Shown here one piece after another: positions 63,800 to 64,000 of a stretch of DNA of 64,000 bases. Under the pieces are notes generated by a model. It ran no database searches. It saw nothing but the letters and a program-made list of their open reading frames with translations, and had not been told where the DNA came from. The first letter of the stretch is position 1; every line of letters begins with the position of its first letter. The position numbers and the translations under genes are program-made. Source of the DNA: Anolis sagrei (Eukaryota; Chordata; Lepidosauria; Squamata; Anolidae); NCBI RefSeq assembly GCF_037176765.1, contig NC_090025.1, forward strand, positions 14,499,545-14,563,544, given 5' to 3'.

Positions 63800-64000
63800 C
63801 ATAGAATTATAGAATCAAAGAGTTGGAAGAGACCTCCTGGGCCATCCAGTCCAACCCCCTGCCAAGAAGCAGGAATATTGCATTCAAATCACCCCTGACA
63901 GATGGCCATCCAGTCTCTGTTTAAAAGCTTCCAAAGAAGGAGCCTCCACCACACTCCAGGACAGAGAGTTCCACTGCTGAACAGCTCTCACAGTCAGGAA
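63800..64000 (-). mobile_element. CR1 LINE 3-prime end, continues past the window
   Basis: 'catagaattatagaatcaaa' then 'gccatccagtccaacccc' and 'gttccactgctgaacagctc'; antisense CR1, cut by the window edge. Confidence 0.88.

Overview
The window is vertebrate nuclear DNA, almost certainly from a squamate reptile and most likely an iguanian-type lizard. The evidence is the repeat mix: L2, CR1, L1, BovB/RTE and Vingi-like LINEs, Penelope elements with a GIY-YIG nuclease, three tRNA-derived SINE families (one Sauria-SINE-like), many hAT MITEs, a Helitron, a mariner and LTR fossils, all close together in AT-rich DNA with microsatellites. No bacterial, viral or CRISPR locus is visible.

The host genes I can support are two small spliced CXC chemokine genes, both on the + strand about 27 kb apart. 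Gene 1 (29457-34906, four exons, 98 aa) and gene 2 (56920 to about 61166, three firm exons plus a proposed fourth, about 97 aa) share intron phases (1, 2, 2), lack ELR, have the four chemokine cysteines, and carry the P-x-G-x-x-C-x-R-x-E-I block and V-C-V-x-P-x-x-x-W-V-Q block that best match CXCL13. They look like tandem CXCL13-like paralogues: secreted, B-cell-attracting type chemokines acting on a G-protein-coupled receptor.

Layout. 1-2.6 kb: LINE, hAT and SINE debris. 2.6-6.4 kb: a near-complete L2-type LINE with an open 978-codon endonuclease/reverse transcriptase frame. 6.4-9.0 kb: an LTR fossil split by a Penelope element, then a Helitron with both terminal signatures. 9.4-29 kb: nested hAT, Vingi-like, SINE, Penelope and L2/L1 insertions. 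29.4-35.9 kb: chemokine gene 1, whose intron 3 holds a Penelope fold-back and a SINE close to the last acceptor. 36-56 kb: hAT, CR1, L2, a minisatellite split by a hAT copy, a solo LTR inside a SINE, a hairpin-bearing hAT, a mariner with duplicated 5-prime ends and an RTE-like LINE. 56.8-61.4 kb: chemokine gene 2. 61.4-64 kb: BovB, SINE, hAT and CR1 pieces.

Most notable points: a hammerhead-ribozyme-like motif repeated in the Penelope termini; fold-back architecture in several Penelope copies; three SINE families whose 3-prime tails match three different LINEs in the same window; one sequence module shared by two hAT families and a Helitron; and an L2-L1 chimera bounded by a 20-bp duplication.
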